A DNA stretch of 64,000 nucleotides from Methylobacterium indicum (GTDB taxonomy: Bacteria; Pseudomonadota; Alphaproteobacteria; Rhizobiales; Beijerinckiaceae), in assembly GCF_001043895.1 (NCBI RefSeq), contig NZ_JTHF01000127.1, positions 1 through 64,000 on the forward strand, read 5' to 3'. Shown here in pieces: positions 29,179-38,138 of this stretch. Position 1 is the stretch's first letter; every line of letters starts with the position of its first letter. The notes beneath the pieces were generated by a model. It had not been told where the DNA came from, searched no databases, and worked only from the letters and a program-made list of their open reading frames with translations. The translations under genes and the position numbers were made by a program.

Positions 29179-30765
29179 ATGACCAGGACCATCACCGCGC
29201 GAGAGCTTCGCGCCCACTGGGCCGAGGGCCGCGAGATCGCTCTCCTCGACGTGCGCGAGGAGGGTCCGTTCGCCGAGGCGCATCCGCTCTTCGCCCTCAG
29301 CGTGCCGGTGAGCGAGATCGAGACGAGCCTGCCGGCCCTGGTGCCTCGCCTCTCGGCCCCGATCGTGGTCTACGATGCCGGTGAGGGCTACGCCGCGCGG
29401 GCAGCCAGGCGCATCACGGCGCTCGGCTACCGCGACGTCGCGGTCCTGGAAGGCGGGCTCCAGGCCTATGCTCGCATCGGCGAGGTCTATCGCGATGTCA
29501 ACGTGCCCTCGAAGGCCTTCGGCGAACTGGTCGAGGCGATCCGGCACACGCCGTCCCTGCCGGCGGCCGAAATCCGGCGCATCCTCGACGAGGAGACGGA
29601 CGTGGTGGTGGTCGATGCCCGCCGCTTCGAGGAATTCTCGACCATGAGCATCCCGGGCGGGCGCAGCCTGCCGGGCGGTGAACTCGTCTATCGCATCCGC
29701 GAGGCCGCTCCCTCCCCCGACACCCTGGTGGTCGTCAATTGCGCCGGGCGGACCCGCAGCATCATCGGCACCCAGAGCCTGGTGAATGCCGGCCTGCCGA
29801 ACCGCGTCGTGGCGTTGCGCAACGGCACGATCGGCTGGACCCTGGAAGGGTTTTCCCTGGCGACGCGCCGCACCGAGCAGGTCGCACCGCCGTCCGAGGA
29901 GACGCGCGCCTGGGCCCGCGAGCGCGCGGCAGCATGGGCCACCCATGTCGGGGTGACGGTGATCGGGGCGGAGGATCTGGCCCGGTTCCGCGCCGAGGCC
30001 GAGACGCGCACGCTCTACACCCTCGACGTGCGCGACCCCGCCGAGCACGCAATCGGCCACCCGGCGGGCTTCGCCTCGGCACCGGGCGGGCAGCTCGTCC
30101 AGGCGACCGACGAATGGCTCGGCGTGCGCGGCGCCCGCGTCGTGCTCTACGACGACGACGGCGTGCGCGCCCGGATGGCGGCGTCCTGGCTCGTCCAGAT
30201 GGGGTGGGACGCCAGCGTCCTGGCGGAGGGTGTGGCACTTCCCGATGCCTTCCCGGTGCCGGCCTCCCCCCGAGTGCTCCCTCCGGCGGAAGCCGCGCTG
30301 ACGCCGGACGACCTCGCGGGCCTGACCGACGCGACCATCGTCGATCTCGCCCGCAGCCCGGCCTATCGCCGCGGCCACGTCCCGGGCGCCTGGCACGTTT
30401 CCGGGCCGGCGCTGGCCCGCGATCTCGCCGCCCTGCCGGGCGACGGCCCGATCGTCCTGACGTCACCGGATGGGCGGGTCGCGGCGGCCAATCTCATGGA
30501 TGCGCGAAGAGCGACGACCCGCCCGGTGCTGCTGCTGGCCGGCGGCACCCGGGCATGGACGGAATCGGGGCGACCGCTCGTGACGGACGGGCGCTTCGTG
30601 TCGGAGCCGATCGACGTCTACAAGCGGCCCTACGAGGGCACCGACAACGCCCGGGCCGCCATGCAGGGCTACATCGACTGGGAGTTGCAGCTCGTGGCCC
30701 AGCTCGCCAATGACGGGATTGCGCGGTTCCACGTCGCCCGTGCGCCCGACGCGCCGCGGGCGTAG
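29179..30765 (+). CDS. four-domain rhodanese-like protein
   Basis: 528 residues from ATG 29179; an upstream start at 29035 would overlap the palindromic repeat. Four rhodanese folds in tandem can be traced: about residues 5-110 (TARELRAHWAEGREIALLDVRE), 130-235 (DVVVVDARRFEEFSTMSIPGG), 270-360 (TLYTLDVRDPAEHAIGHPAG) and 380-480 (ATIVDLARSPAYRRGHVPGAW). Only domain 2 keeps the catalytic loop cysteine (NCAGRTRS, Cys188); the others have Asp or Ser-Pro there. It would move sulfane sulfur with one active site and three structural or binding domains. No signal peptide, so cytoplasmic. Confidence 0.85.
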   Translation: MTRTITARELRAHWAEGREIALLDVREEGPFAEAHPLFALSVPVSEIETSLPALVPRLSAPIVVYDAGEGYAARAARRITALGYRDVAVLEGGLQAYARIGEVYRDVNVPSKAFGELVEAIRHTPSLPAAEIRRILDEETDVVVVDARRFEEFSTMSIPGGRSLPGGELVYRIREAAPSPDTLVVVNCAGRTRSIIGTQSLVNAGLPNRVVALRNGTIGWTLEGFSLATRRTEQVAPPSEETRAWARERAAAWATHVGVTVIGAEDLARFRAEAETRTLYTLDVRDPAEHAIGHPAGFASAPGGQLVQATDEWLGVRGARVVLYDDDGVRARMAASWLVQMGWDASVLAEGVALPDAFPVPASPRVLPPAEAALTPDDLAGLTDATIVDLARSPAYRRGHVPGAWHVSGPALARDLAALPGDGPIVLTSPDGRVAAANLMDARRATTRPVLLLAGGTRAWTESGRPLVTDGRFVSEPIDVYKRPYEGTDNARAAMQGYIDWELQLVAQLANDGIARFHVARAPDAPRA

Positions 30766-30790
30766 CCGACCGACGCCCGCCCCCGCAGCC

Positions 30791-30816
30791 CGTCGCGCCC
30801 GTGACCGGGCGCGACG
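30791..30816. terminator. hairpin between convergent genes
   Basis: CGTCGCGCCCG (30791-30801) and CGGGCGCGACG (30806-30816) form an 11-bp stem with a TGAC loop, between the ends of the rhodanese and SfnB-like genes. It is likely a bidirectional terminator. Confidence 0.6.
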
Positions 30817-30825
30817 ACGGGCGTC

Positions 30826-32049
30826 TCACGCCTCGCCGACGCGATACTGCCGCGGCGGGGCCGCGCCGTTGACGGCGAAGTCGCCGACGGTGCGGTCGCG
30901 GTAGATGCGGGGGTTGTGCGTCGCGATGGTGCGGGCGTTGCGCCAGTGCCGGTCGAGGGCGAGACCGCGCCGGGTCGACGACGCGCCGAGCGCGTCGAAG
31001 AGCTGCGTCGTGGCGTCGAGCACCAGCCCGGTCACCACCGTCACCGCCTGGTTGACCTCGACATCGGCCACCGTCGCGGCGACGGCCGCCCCCTCCGCGT
31101 CCCCGGCCCGATCGGCCTCCCACACGCGCTGAAGCGCCTCCGCCGCCTTGAGCGCGATGGCGCCGGCAGCATAAGCCGCACCGCGCACCCGGCCGACCAC
31201 CTGGAGCACCTGCGGGTCGTCGGCGGTGCGGGCGGCATTGCCGTGGCTGTAGACACGGGTGCGCTCGGCGACGAGGCGGGCGACGTCGCCGGCCGCAGCC
31301 CGGCCGATTCCGGCCAGCGTCGCGAGGTGGACGAGCTGGTAGAATGCCACGGCGTAGCGGAACCGGCCGGGATCCGGGTTCACCCAGGCCGCCTCCACGT
31401 CGACGCCAGTGAACTTGGCGGTGCCGCTCGCGGTCAGGGCCTGGCCGAAGCCGTCCCAGTCGTCCAGCACCTCGACCCCGGCGGCGCGCCGCGGCACCGC
31501 GGCGCCGACCGGCTGGCCGGCCTCGTCCACCGCCGCGAGGTGGATCCAGTCGGCGAAGAGCGAGCCGGTGGTGTAGAACTTGGTACCGTCGAGGACGTAG
31601 GCGTCGCCGCGCCGCTTGAGCACGGTCTCGAAGCTGCCGACCTTGGCGGTACCGGTTTCCGACACGCCGCTGCCGACCGTCTCGCGCGCGGCGATCCGTG
31701 GCAGCCACTGGCGGCGCCAGTCCGGATAGGGTGAGTTCAGCACGTCCTCGGTGAAGCCGAAATGCGCCCGCAGCGCGTTCGTGATGTTGGGATCGCCCTC
31801 GGACAGCTCGATCAGGAGCCCGAACAGCTCCGGCAGGCTCGCGCCGTGCCCGCCCTCCTCGGGCGGCAGTCGCAGGGTGGTGAAACCCGCCTCCTTCAGC
31901 GCCGCGAGTTCGGCGTGGGGCAGGCGTCGGTCGTGGTCGCGCGCGGGCGCTCCCGCTCGGATCTCGCGAAACACCGGCCGGAAGCGCTCGGCCAGATCCT
32001 CGTAGCGGGCGCTCGGGCCTGCACCCCACCCGGCCTGGATCTGCGTCAT
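30826..32049 (-). CDS. acyl-CoA dehydrogenase-fold flavoprotein, SfnB/DszC-like
   Basis: 407 residues from ATG 32049. LRLPPEEGGHGASLPELFGL, DAYVLDGTKFYTTGSLFADW, EVLDDWDGFGQALTASG and LALDRHWRNARTIATHNPRIYRD place it with SfnB/DszC-type monooxygenases and as a paralogue of 27642-28886. It probably oxygenates a sulfone or sulfonate with reduced flavin. Divergent from the MetQ-like gene at 32382; palindrome site 4 lies 83 bases upstream. Confidence 0.84.
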   Translation of the reverse strand: MTQIQAGWGAGPSARYEDLAERFRPVFREIRAGAPARDHDRRLPHAELAALKEAGFTTLRLPPEEGGHGASLPELFGLLIELSEGDPNITNALRAHFGFTEDVLNSPYPDWRRQWLPRIAARETVGSGVSETGTAKVGSFETVLKRRGDAYVLDGTKFYTTGSLFADWIHLAAVDEAGQPVGAAVPRRAAGVEVLDDWDGFGQALTASGTAKFTGVDVEAAWVNPDPGRFRYAVAFYQLVHLATLAGIGRAAAGDVARLVAERTRVYSHGNAARTADDPQVLQVVGRVRGAAYAAGAIALKAAEALQRVWEADRAGDAEGAAVAATVADVEVNQAVTVVTGLVLDATTQLFDALGASSTRRGLALDRHWRNARTIATHNPRIYRDRTVGDFAVNGAAPPRQYRVGEA

Positions 32050-32131
32050 GACGGTCGTCCCATCCTCTCGGCCGGCGCTTCCCATTCGGGGCCCCGTCAC
32101 GCCGAACTCTGTGCCGACGCCCTCCACATCC

Positions 32132-32147
32132 GTTCTTTTAAGAGAAC
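32132..32147 (-). promoter_or_regulatory. GTTCTT-N4-AAGAAC operator, site 4 (short form, one mismatch)
   Basis: GTTCTT (32132-32137), spacer TTAA, GAGAAC (32142-32147). One base differs from the perfect palindrome. 83 bases before the SfnB-like start at 32049. No GTTGAC follows at the usual distance on that strand. Confidence 0.55.
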
Positions 32148-32301
32148 GAACTGCGGGCGATCGGCCCTGCGATAGGGACCTTTTCGCCGGAAGTGGCGCG
32201 CCAGACAAGCATTCATGGCCGATTGCCCGCGCATTCTGGTGTATTCGAAACAATCATGCTGCGTCTGGGCGACTACGAAGAAGCCTTCCTCCGATCTTGT
32301 A

Positions 32302-32329
32302 GTTCTACAAAAAGAACATTCTCGTTGAC
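32302..32329 (+). promoter_or_regulatory. GTTCTT-N4-AAGAAC operator with GTTGAC, site 5
   Basis: GTTCTA (32302-32307), spacer CAAA, AAGAAC (32312-32317), then ATTCTC and GTTGAC (32324-32329), 53 bases before the MetQ-like ATG at 32382. The AAGAAC-to-GTTGAC part is identical to sites 3 and 6. Confidence 0.7.
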
Positions 32330-32381
32330 AGGGACCGGGGCACGGCCGAGCCTGTCGCCTCTCCCCTCACCGGACCTCACG

Positions 32382-33254
32382 ATGACCGCCGATCCGCCCT
32401 CACACCGTCCGCGCGGCCGTTCCCTCGTTGCCGCTCTTCTCGGGCTGGTTGCCCTGCTCGCGACCGCCGCCGCTCCGGCCCTCGCCCAATCGGGCACCCC
32501 CATCAAGGCGTCGATCGAGAAGCGCGACCTGCGGGTCGGCTTCACGCCGGGGCCCTACGAGGACGCGTTCAAGGCCGGTGCCGCGCCTGTCCTTGGCGCG
32601 CAGGGCTACCGCATCGCCTACGCCCATTTCAGCACCGGGCTCGAGGTCAACAAGGCGGTGGCCTTCGACGAGATCGACGCCAACGTGATGCAGCACAGCG
32701 TCTACCTGAAGGCCTATAACGAGCGGAACGGCACCGATCTCGTCGGCATCGTGCAGGTGCCGACGCCGCCGATGGGGCTCTACTCGCGCAAGCACAAGAC
32801 GCTCTCGGCCGTGCGCCCAGGCGCGACCGTCGCGGTGCCGAACGATCCGGTGAACCTGGAGCGGGCGCTCAAGATCCTGCGCGATGCCGGCTGGATCGGG
32901 CTCAAAGCCAACGCCAACCCGGTCGACGTCACCGAACTCGACGTGATCGCGAATCCGAGCGGCATCCGCATCGTGCCGCTGGAGGCCGCCCAGGCGCCGC
33001 GCGCCCTCGACGACGTCGATTTCGCGGCAATCCAGGGCAACTTCGCGATCTTCAGCGGCCTCAAGCTCACCGAGGCCCTGGCGCTCGAAAAGATGACCGC
33101 GCCGTACATCAACGTGGTGGCGGTCCGCCGGGGACAGGCGGAGACGCCGTGGGCGAAAGCCATCGTAGCGGCCTACCGCTCGGACGCGTTCCAGGCGGCG
33201 ATCCGAGCCGACCGCTTCTACGACGGCTTCACCCTGCCGGACTATTTCCGCTGA
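32382..33254 (+). CDS. MetQ/NlpA-family ABC binding protein
   Basis: 290 residues from ATG 32382; upstream in-frame starts would lie in the operator. Signal peptide SLVAALLGLVALLATAAAPALA, without lipobox cysteine. LRVGFTPGPYEDAFKAG, DANVMQHSVYLKAYNERNG, PPMGLYSRKHKTLSAVRPG, VAVPNDPVNLERALKILRDAG and IQGNFAIFSGL are NLPA-family landmarks. Orphan: no metN or metI in the window. The LLM monooxygenase follows after 36 bases, so both are probably one operon under site 5. Confidence 0.85.
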   Translation: MTADPPSHRPRGRSLVAALLGLVALLATAAAPALAQSGTPIKASIEKRDLRVGFTPGPYEDAFKAGAAPVLGAQGYRIAYAHFSTGLEVNKAVAFDEIDANVMQHSVYLKAYNERNGTDLVGIVQVPTPPMGLYSRKHKTLSAVRPGATVAVPNDPVNLERALKILRDAGWIGLKANANPVDVTELDVIANPSGIRIVPLEAAQAPRALDDVDFAAIQGNFAIFSGLKLTEALALEKMTAPYINVVAVRRGQAETPWAKAIVAAYRSDAFQAAIRADRFYDGFTLPDYFR

Positions 33255-33290
33255 CCCCGCGCCGGTGATCCCGCACCTGGAGGCCTCACC

Positions 33291-34676
33291 ATGACGAAGC
33301 CGATCCGCGTCAACGGGTTCGCGATCCACAGCCCGGTCCATCTCTCGCCCGGCCTGTGGACGCACCCGCGCGACCGCTCGCTCGAGTTCAACACGCTGGG
33401 CTACTGGACCGACGTGGCCCGGCTCCTCGAACGCGGCCTGTTCGAGACCCTGTTCATCGCCGACGGAATCGGCATCCACGACGTCTATGGCGGCACGGCC
33501 GCGGCGGCCCTGCGCCGCGCCGCGCAGGTGCCGAAATACGATCCGATGCTGCTCGTCTCCGCGATGGCGGCGGTGACGGAGCATCTCGGCTTCGGCATCA
33601 CCGCCTCGGTGTCCTACGAGCCGCCCTTCACCCTGGCGCGGCGCTTCTCGACCCTCGACCATCTGACGGAGGGGCGCATCGCCTGGAACGTCGTCACCGG
33701 CTACTCGGCGGCGGCCTCGCGGGCGGTGGGCCGCCCCGGCATCACCGCCCACGACACCCGCTATGACATCGCCGACGAGTTCCTCGACGTGGTCTACCGC
33801 CTCTGGGAGGAGAGCTGGGAGGACGGCGCGGTGTTGCGCGACCGGGAGCGCGGCCTGTTCGCCGATCCGGAAAAAATCCACCGCATCGAGCACGCGGGCG
33901 AGCATTTCCGGATGGAGGGCATCCACCTCGTCGATCCCTCGCCGCAGCGCACGCCGTTCCTGTTCCAGGCCGGCGCCTCGAATCGCGGCCGCGACTTCGC
34001 CGCCGCGCATGCCGAGGCGGTGTTCCTGAGCGACCCGTCGAAATCCGCCATCAAGGCGACCGTGGCCGACACCCGCCGCCGCGCCGCAGCCTGCGGGCGC
34101 GATCCAGCCGGGATCCTGTTCTTTGCTTTGATGACGGTGATCGTCGGGCGCACCGAGGCGGAGGCGCATGACAAGCATCGCGACTACCTCGCCCACGTCG
34201 ATCCGGAAGGCGCGCTCGCTCTGTTCTCGGGCTGGACCGGCATCGACCTCGCGCCCTACGACCTCGACGATCCGTTCCCGGTGATCCGCAAGGAGAACGC
34301 GATCGCGTCGCTGGTCGAGTCCTTCGCCCGGCCGGAAAAGGCCTGGACGATCCGCGAGATCGTCACCCACAACGCCATCGGCGGGCGTGGGCCCGTGCTG
34401 GTCGGCTCGGCCGCACAGGTGGCCGACGCGCTCGAAGCCTGGATGGACGAGACCGACATCGACGGCTTCAACCTGAGCTACGCGGTGACGCCCGAGGGCT
34501 ACGGCGACTTCATCGACCTCGTCGTGCCGGAACTGCAAAGCCGCGGCCGCTACAAGACCGCCTACGCGCCCGGCCCCTTGCGGGAGAAGGTTTTCGGGGC
34601 TGGCCGCAGGCTGCTGCCGGCGAGCCATCCGGCGGCGCGGTTCCGGCGGGGGGTGGAACGGGGAATCGAGGCGTAG
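33291..34676 (+). CDS. LLM-class flavin-dependent monooxygenase (NtaA/SnaA/DszA family)
   Basis: 461 residues. HPRDRSLEFNTLGYWTDVARLLERG, IHDVYGGTAAAALR, FSTLDHLTEGRIAWNVVTGY and PFLFQAGASNRGRDFAAAHAEAVFLSD are the family blocks; it is a close paralogue of 5379-6731. It would use reduced flavin to oxygenate a sulfur compound, perhaps the one bound by the MetQ-like protein encoded upstream. Followed by a strong hairpin and the convergent sulfite dehydrogenase operon. Confidence 0.88.
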   Translation: MTKPIRVNGFAIHSPVHLSPGLWTHPRDRSLEFNTLGYWTDVARLLERGLFETLFIADGIGIHDVYGGTAAAALRRAAQVPKYDPMLLVSAMAAVTEHLGFGITASVSYEPPFTLARRFSTLDHLTEGRIAWNVVTGYSAAASRAVGRPGITAHDTRYDIADEFLDVVYRLWEESWEDGAVLRDRERGLFADPEKIHRIEHAGEHFRMEGIHLVDPSPQRTPFLFQAGASNRGRDFAAAHAEAVFLSDPSKSAIKATVADTRRRAAACGRDPAGILFFALMTVIVGRTEAEAHDKHRDYLAHVDPEGALALFSGWTGIDLAPYDLDDPFPVIRKENAIASLVESFARPEKAWTIREIVTHNAIGGRGPVLVGSAAQVADALEAWMDETDIDGFNLSYAVTPEGYGDFIDLVVPELQSRGRYKTAYAPGPLREKVFGAGRRLLPASHPAARFRRGVERGIEA

Positions 34677-34701
34677 GTCGTCGAAGACCCCCAGAGGGAA
34701 G

Positions 34702-34733
34702 GACAGCGTCACGGCCCGAGCCGTGACGCTGTC
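34702..34733. terminator. bidirectional terminator hairpin
   Basis: GACAGCGTCACGGC (34702-34715) pairs perfectly with 34720-34733, a 14-bp stem with a CCGA loop. It lies between the convergent ends of the LLM gene (34676) and the cytochrome gene (34769), so it can end transcription from both sides. Confidence 0.75.
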
Positions 34734-34768
34734 TCGTGCCGTCGGCTTCGCGCCGTTCACCGCGCCCT

Positions 34769-35320
34769 TCAAGGCCTCTGCACGTCCGGCCGGGCATCCG
34801 GCACGAAGCCGACCCGGTTCGGCATCGCCACGGCGGGGACGCTCCTCGCGTCGAGGACGGCATCCGCGGGCACGATTCCGTTGAGGTGCAGGAGGTAGGC
34901 CGAGACCGCGTAGACCTCGGCGTCCGACAGGGATTGCGGCGCGTCGAACGGCATCGCCCGGCGGACGTAATCGAACAATGTCGTGGCGTAGGGCCAGAAG
35001 CTGCCCACCGTGCGCACGGGCTTCGCGGTGGCGAGCGTGCCCTGCCCGCCGACCAGCCGGTCGGCCGCTCCGCCCTGGCCGGTCTCGCCGTGGCAGGCGG
35101 CGCAGCGGGCGGCGAAGACCGCGCGTCCCTCCGCGACGCTGCCGTGGCCGGGCGGCAGGCCGGCGCCGTCGGGGCGCACGTCGATATCCCACGCCGCGAT
35201 CGCGTCGGGCGTCGCGGGCCGACCGAGGCGATGGGGGCCGAGGGGATCGGCCGAGGCCGGGCCGGCGAGGATCAGGCAAGCCGCGAGGCCGGCAGCTCCC
35301 AAGATCATCTCACGCCACAT
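34769..35320 (-). CDS. c-type cytochrome subunit of sulfite dehydrogenase (SoxD/SorB-like)
   Basis: 183 residues from ATG 35320, chosen for the GGGAG ribosome site just before it. Signal peptide REMILGAAGLAACLILAGPASA, haem motif CAACH, and an axial methionine candidate in VRRAMPFDAPQSL followed by LSDAEVYAVSAYLLHLNGI, typical of SoxD/SorB-type monohaem cytochromes. It takes electrons from the molybdenum subunit encoded upstream. It lies at the end of the long minus-strand operon and its start is next to the stop of that subunit. Confidence 0.85.
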   Translation of the reverse strand: MWREMILGAAGLAACLILAGPASADPLGPHRLGRPATPDAIAAWDIDVRPDGAGLPPGHGSVAEGRAVFAARCAACHGETGQGGAADRLVGGQGTLATAKPVRTVGSFWPYATTLFDYVRRAMPFDAPQSLSDAEVYAVSAYLLHLNGIVPADAVLDARSVPAVAMPNRVGFVPDARPDVQRP

Positions 35321-36533
35321 GCCGCACGCTCCCACCGGCCGCGACCTGCCAGCCGTAGATGCCGTTGAAGTGGTAGATCGAGTTCGTGCCGCGGGCCGCC
35401 ACCAGCGCCTCGCGGCTCGGCTGGCGATAGCCGGTCTCGTCGGTGGCGCGGCTCTGGATCAGGGCCGGACCGCCGTCCCAGGACCAGGGCAGGCGGAAGC
35501 GGGTGAGGCAGCGCGACAGCACCGGCTCCTGCAAGGTGGCCGGGCGCCAGGAGGCGCCGCCGTCGACCGAGACCTCGACACCGGTGATGCGCCCGCGGCC
35601 CGACCAGGCGAGGCCGGAGATCTCGTAGGCGCCGGGTTCCTTGAGCTGGTGCCCACCGGACGGCGTGGTGACGACGGACTTCGCCTCCATGGTGAAGGTG
35701 AACTGGCGCGCCGTGCCGTCGGGCATCAGGTCGGTGTATTTCGAGGTCTCCTCCCGGGTCTGGAACGGCCGGTCGCCGAGCTTGATCCGGCGCAGCCACT
35801 TGATGCTGAGGTTGCCCTCGAGGCCGGGCAGGAACAGCCGGAGCGGATAGCCCTGCTCCGGCCGCAAGGCCTCGCCATTCTGGGCGTAGGCCAGGATCGC
35901 GCCGTCGAGGGCCGAGAGCGGCAGGCTGCGGGTCATCGCGGCGGCATCCGCTCCTTCCGCCAGCAGCCAGGCGGCTTCCGGCCTGACGCCGACCTCATCG
36001 AGGAGCGTCGCCAATTCGACGCCGGTCCACTCGGCGCAGCTGAGGAGCCCATGGGTGTCCTGCACCGTCCAGGCCGGGTTGGTTTTCTGCCAGGCCGGGG
36101 TGTTGCCCGAGCATTCGAGAAAGTGCAGCCGCGACACGCTGGGGAAGCGGGCGAGGTCGTCCATGGTGAGGATCAGGGGCCGTGCGACGAGGCCGTGCAT
36201 CACCAGGCGGTGCTGCTCGGGATCGATCGCTGGGACCCCGCCGTGGTGGCGCTCGAAATGCAGCCCGTTCGGGGTGATCGTGCCGTGGAGGTGCTGGTGC
36301 GGCGTGCCGGTCGAGGCAGCGCCCGGGAAGGCCGGGGGCGTGCGCGGCTTGCGGGCGAGCCGCTCGAAGGACGAGGGCACGCCGTAGCCGGGGCTCGCGA
36401 CGCCCCTGCCCGGCTCGCGGGTCCAGGCCGGCACCTGCAACGGACCCTCGGCGGCGAGCGCGCCACCGCTGACGCCGAGCGCCCCGGCGAGGAAGCTCCG
36501 GCGCCCGAAGAGCGGGACGGAGGATGGTGGCAT
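35310..36533 (-). CDS. soxC: sulfite dehydrogenase molybdenum subunit (SoxC/SorA-like)
   Basis: 407 residues from ATG 36533 (MPPSSVPLFGRRSFLAGALG, a twin-arginine signal). TPNGLHFERHHGGVPAIDP and LHFLECSGN with the molybdenum-ligand Cys141 define the oxidoreductase molybdopterin domain; GRITGVEVSVDGGASWRPA and LPWSWDGGPALIQSRATDETGYRQP form the Mo-co dimerisation domain. It oxidises sulfite to sulfate in the periplasm. Placed in an operon with sulfonate importers and LLM oxygenases, it plausibly detoxifies sulfite released by desulfonation, although the oxygenases act in the cytoplasm. SoxC proper works with SoxD; the free sulfite dehydrogenase alternative is equally possible. Confidence 0.88.
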   Translation of the reverse strand: MPPSSVPLFGRRSFLAGALGVSGGALAAEGPLQVPAWTREPGRGVASPGYGVPSSFERLARKPRTPPAFPGAASTGTPHQHLHGTITPNGLHFERHHGGVPAIDPEQHRLVMHGLVARPLILTMDDLARFPSVSRLHFLECSGNTPAWQKTNPAWTVQDTHGLLSCAEWTGVELATLLDEVGVRPEAAWLLAEGADAAAMTRSLPLSALDGAILAYAQNGEALRPEQGYPLRLFLPGLEGNLSIKWLRRIKLGDRPFQTREETSKYTDLMPDGTARQFTFTMEAKSVVTTPSGGHQLKEPGAYEISGLAWSGRGRITGVEVSVDGGASWRPATLQEPVLSRCLTRFRLPWSWDGGPALIQSRATDETGYRQPSREALVAARGTNSIYHFNGIYGWQVAAGGSVRHVA

Positions 36534-36546
36534 GGGAAACGTTCCT

Positions 36547-37311
36547 TCAGGCGGTGCGCCAGCGCAGCGCGCGGGCGGCGAGCGAGGCGGCGGTGGCATT
36601 GAGCAGGAAGCCGACGAGGCCGAGGATCACGACGCCGAGCATCACCAGATCCATCTGGAAGCGCTCGCGCCCGGCGATGATCAGGCCGCCGATGCCGGGG
36701 CCGACCGCCATGAAGTATTCGGCCCCGACAGTGGCGAGCCAGGAATAGATCAGCGCCAGCTGGAGGCCGGTGGCGATCGAGGGCAAAGCGGAGGGCAGGA
36801 ACACCCGCAGCAGCATCTGCCGGCGTGAGAAGCGGAGCGCCCGGCCGACCTCGACGAGCTGCGGCGAGGCACTGGCGACGCCTTCTTTCGTGTTCACCAC
36901 CACCGGCACGAAGGCGGCGAGCGCGATGAACACCACCTTGGCGCTCTCGGCGAAGCCGAACCAGATCGAGATGATCGGGATCCAGGCCAGGACCGCGATC
37001 TGCTTCACGGCATGGAACGTCGGCCCGAACAGCCGGGCGGCGAGCGGCGACAGGCCGAGCAGCGCCCCGAACGCGGCGCCGGCGCTCGCACCGATGGCAA
37101 AGCCGAGGAGATCGCGGGCGAGGCTCGCGGCGAGATGCCGGACGAGGCCGCCGGAGCGGATCTCGGTGAGCGCCGTCGAGAGAATCGCCTCCAGCGGCGG
37201 CAGGAAGCGCGGATCGACGAGGCCGGTGCGGCTCGACGCCTCCCAGGCGACGAGCAGCAGGAGCGGCAGGACGAGGCCGCGGCGCAGGCGGGTGACGGAG
37301 GATGTCGTCAT
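36547..37311 (-). CDS. SsuC-type ABC transporter permease
   Basis: 254 residues. VLPLLLLVAWEASSRTGL, VKQIAVLAWIPIISIWFGFAE and the EAA loop EVGRALRFSRRQMLLRVFLPSALPSI are SsuC/TauC marks; about six membrane helices. It overlaps the next upstream permease by four bases (ATGA), so the two may form a heterodimeric channel served by the ATPase at 41664. SoxC follows 14 bases later. Confidence 0.88.
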   Translation of the reverse strand: MTTSSVTRLRRGLVLPLLLLVAWEASSRTGLVDPRFLPPLEAILSTALTEIRSGGLVRHLAASLARDLLGFAIGASAGAAFGALLGLSPLAARLFGPTFHAVKQIAVLAWIPIISIWFGFAESAKVVFIALAAFVPVVVNTKEGVASASPQLVEVGRALRFSRRQMLLRVFLPSALPSIATGLQLALIYSWLATVGAEYFMAVGPGIGGLIIAGRERFQMDLVMLGVVILGLVGFLLNATAASLAARALRWRTA

Positions 37312-38138
37312 CGCGCGTCGATCCGCCAGAGCTGGAGCCGCGCCTCGATCCGGGCGAGGCCCGCATCCATCGCCACGCCGACGAGGCCGATCAGCGCCAT
37401 CGCGACGATCATCGTGTCGAGCCAGAACATCTGGCGGCCCCAGACCAGGAGGTAGCCGAGCCCCTCCGCCGAGGCGAGGAGCTCGACGGCGACGAGCGCG
37501 GTCCAGGCCTTGGTCAGGCCGTAGCGGATGCCGGTGAAGACCGGCGGCACGCTCGCCGGCAGGATCAGCCGGCGCAGGGTCTGCACGCGGGTGAAGCGGT
37601 AGGCCCGGGCGACCTCGCGGTAGCCCTCGGGGATCGCCCGGATGCCGGAAGCCGTGTTGAGGGTCACCGGCACCAGGGCCGCCTTGGCGATGACGACGAT
37701 CTTCAGGGTCTCGCCGATGCCGAGAAACAGCATCAGGAGCGGGATCCAGCCGAGGGTCGGCACCTGGGCGAGCGCCGTGAACAGCGGCTGGACAGTGTCC
37801 TCGACCCGACGCGACAGGCCCATGGCGGCGCCGAGGAGGAGACCGAGGCCGGCCCCTAAGGAGAAGCCCGCGAGCACCCGCAGCCCGCTGATCCCGGCAT
37901 GCTGGGCGAGCTCGCCGCTGCGGACCATCTCGACGAGGGTCTCGGCGACGATGCGCGGCGCGGGCAGGATCTGCTCGGGCAGCCAGCCGGACGCAGCCGC
38001 GGCGGCCCAGGCGACGAGGAGCCCGAGCGGCACGACGAGGCCGAGGGCGATCGACGCCAGATGGCGATGCACGCGGCGATGGAGAGAGGCGGCGAGGCCG
38101 CGGGCGGGCCAGGCGATGGCAGTCACGGGCGCCGTCAC
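37308..38138 (-). CDS. SsuC-type ABC transporter permease
   Basis: 276 residues from GTG 38138, overlapping the stop of the binding-protein gene (GTGA). IALGLVVPLGLLVAWAAAAASGW, LFTALAQVPTLGWIPLLMLFLGIGET and EVARAYRFTRVQTLRRLILPASVPPV are diagnostic. Paralogue and likely partner of 36547-37311. Central gene of the 34.8-43.9 kb operon. Confidence 0.88.
   Translation of the reverse strand: MTAPVTAIAWPARGLAASLHRRVHRHLASIALGLVVPLGLLVAWAAAAASGWLPEQILPAPRIVAETLVEMVRSGELAQHAGISGLRVLAGFSLGAGLGLLLGAAMGLSRRVEDTVQPLFTALAQVPTLGWIPLLMLFLGIGETLKIVVIAKAALVPVTLNTASGIRAIPEGYREVARAYRFTRVQTLRRLILPASVPPVFTGIRYGLTKAWTALVAVELLASAEGLGYLLVWGRQMFWLDTMIVAMALIGLVGVAMDAGLARIEARLQLWRIDAR

Noticed and set aside
32302-32382. 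sigma-54 promoter, as known for sulfone genes of Pseudomonas
   Set aside because: No TGGCAC-N5-TTGCA pattern is present upstream of the MetQ-like or SfnB-like genes; TTGAC-type -35 elements fit better.
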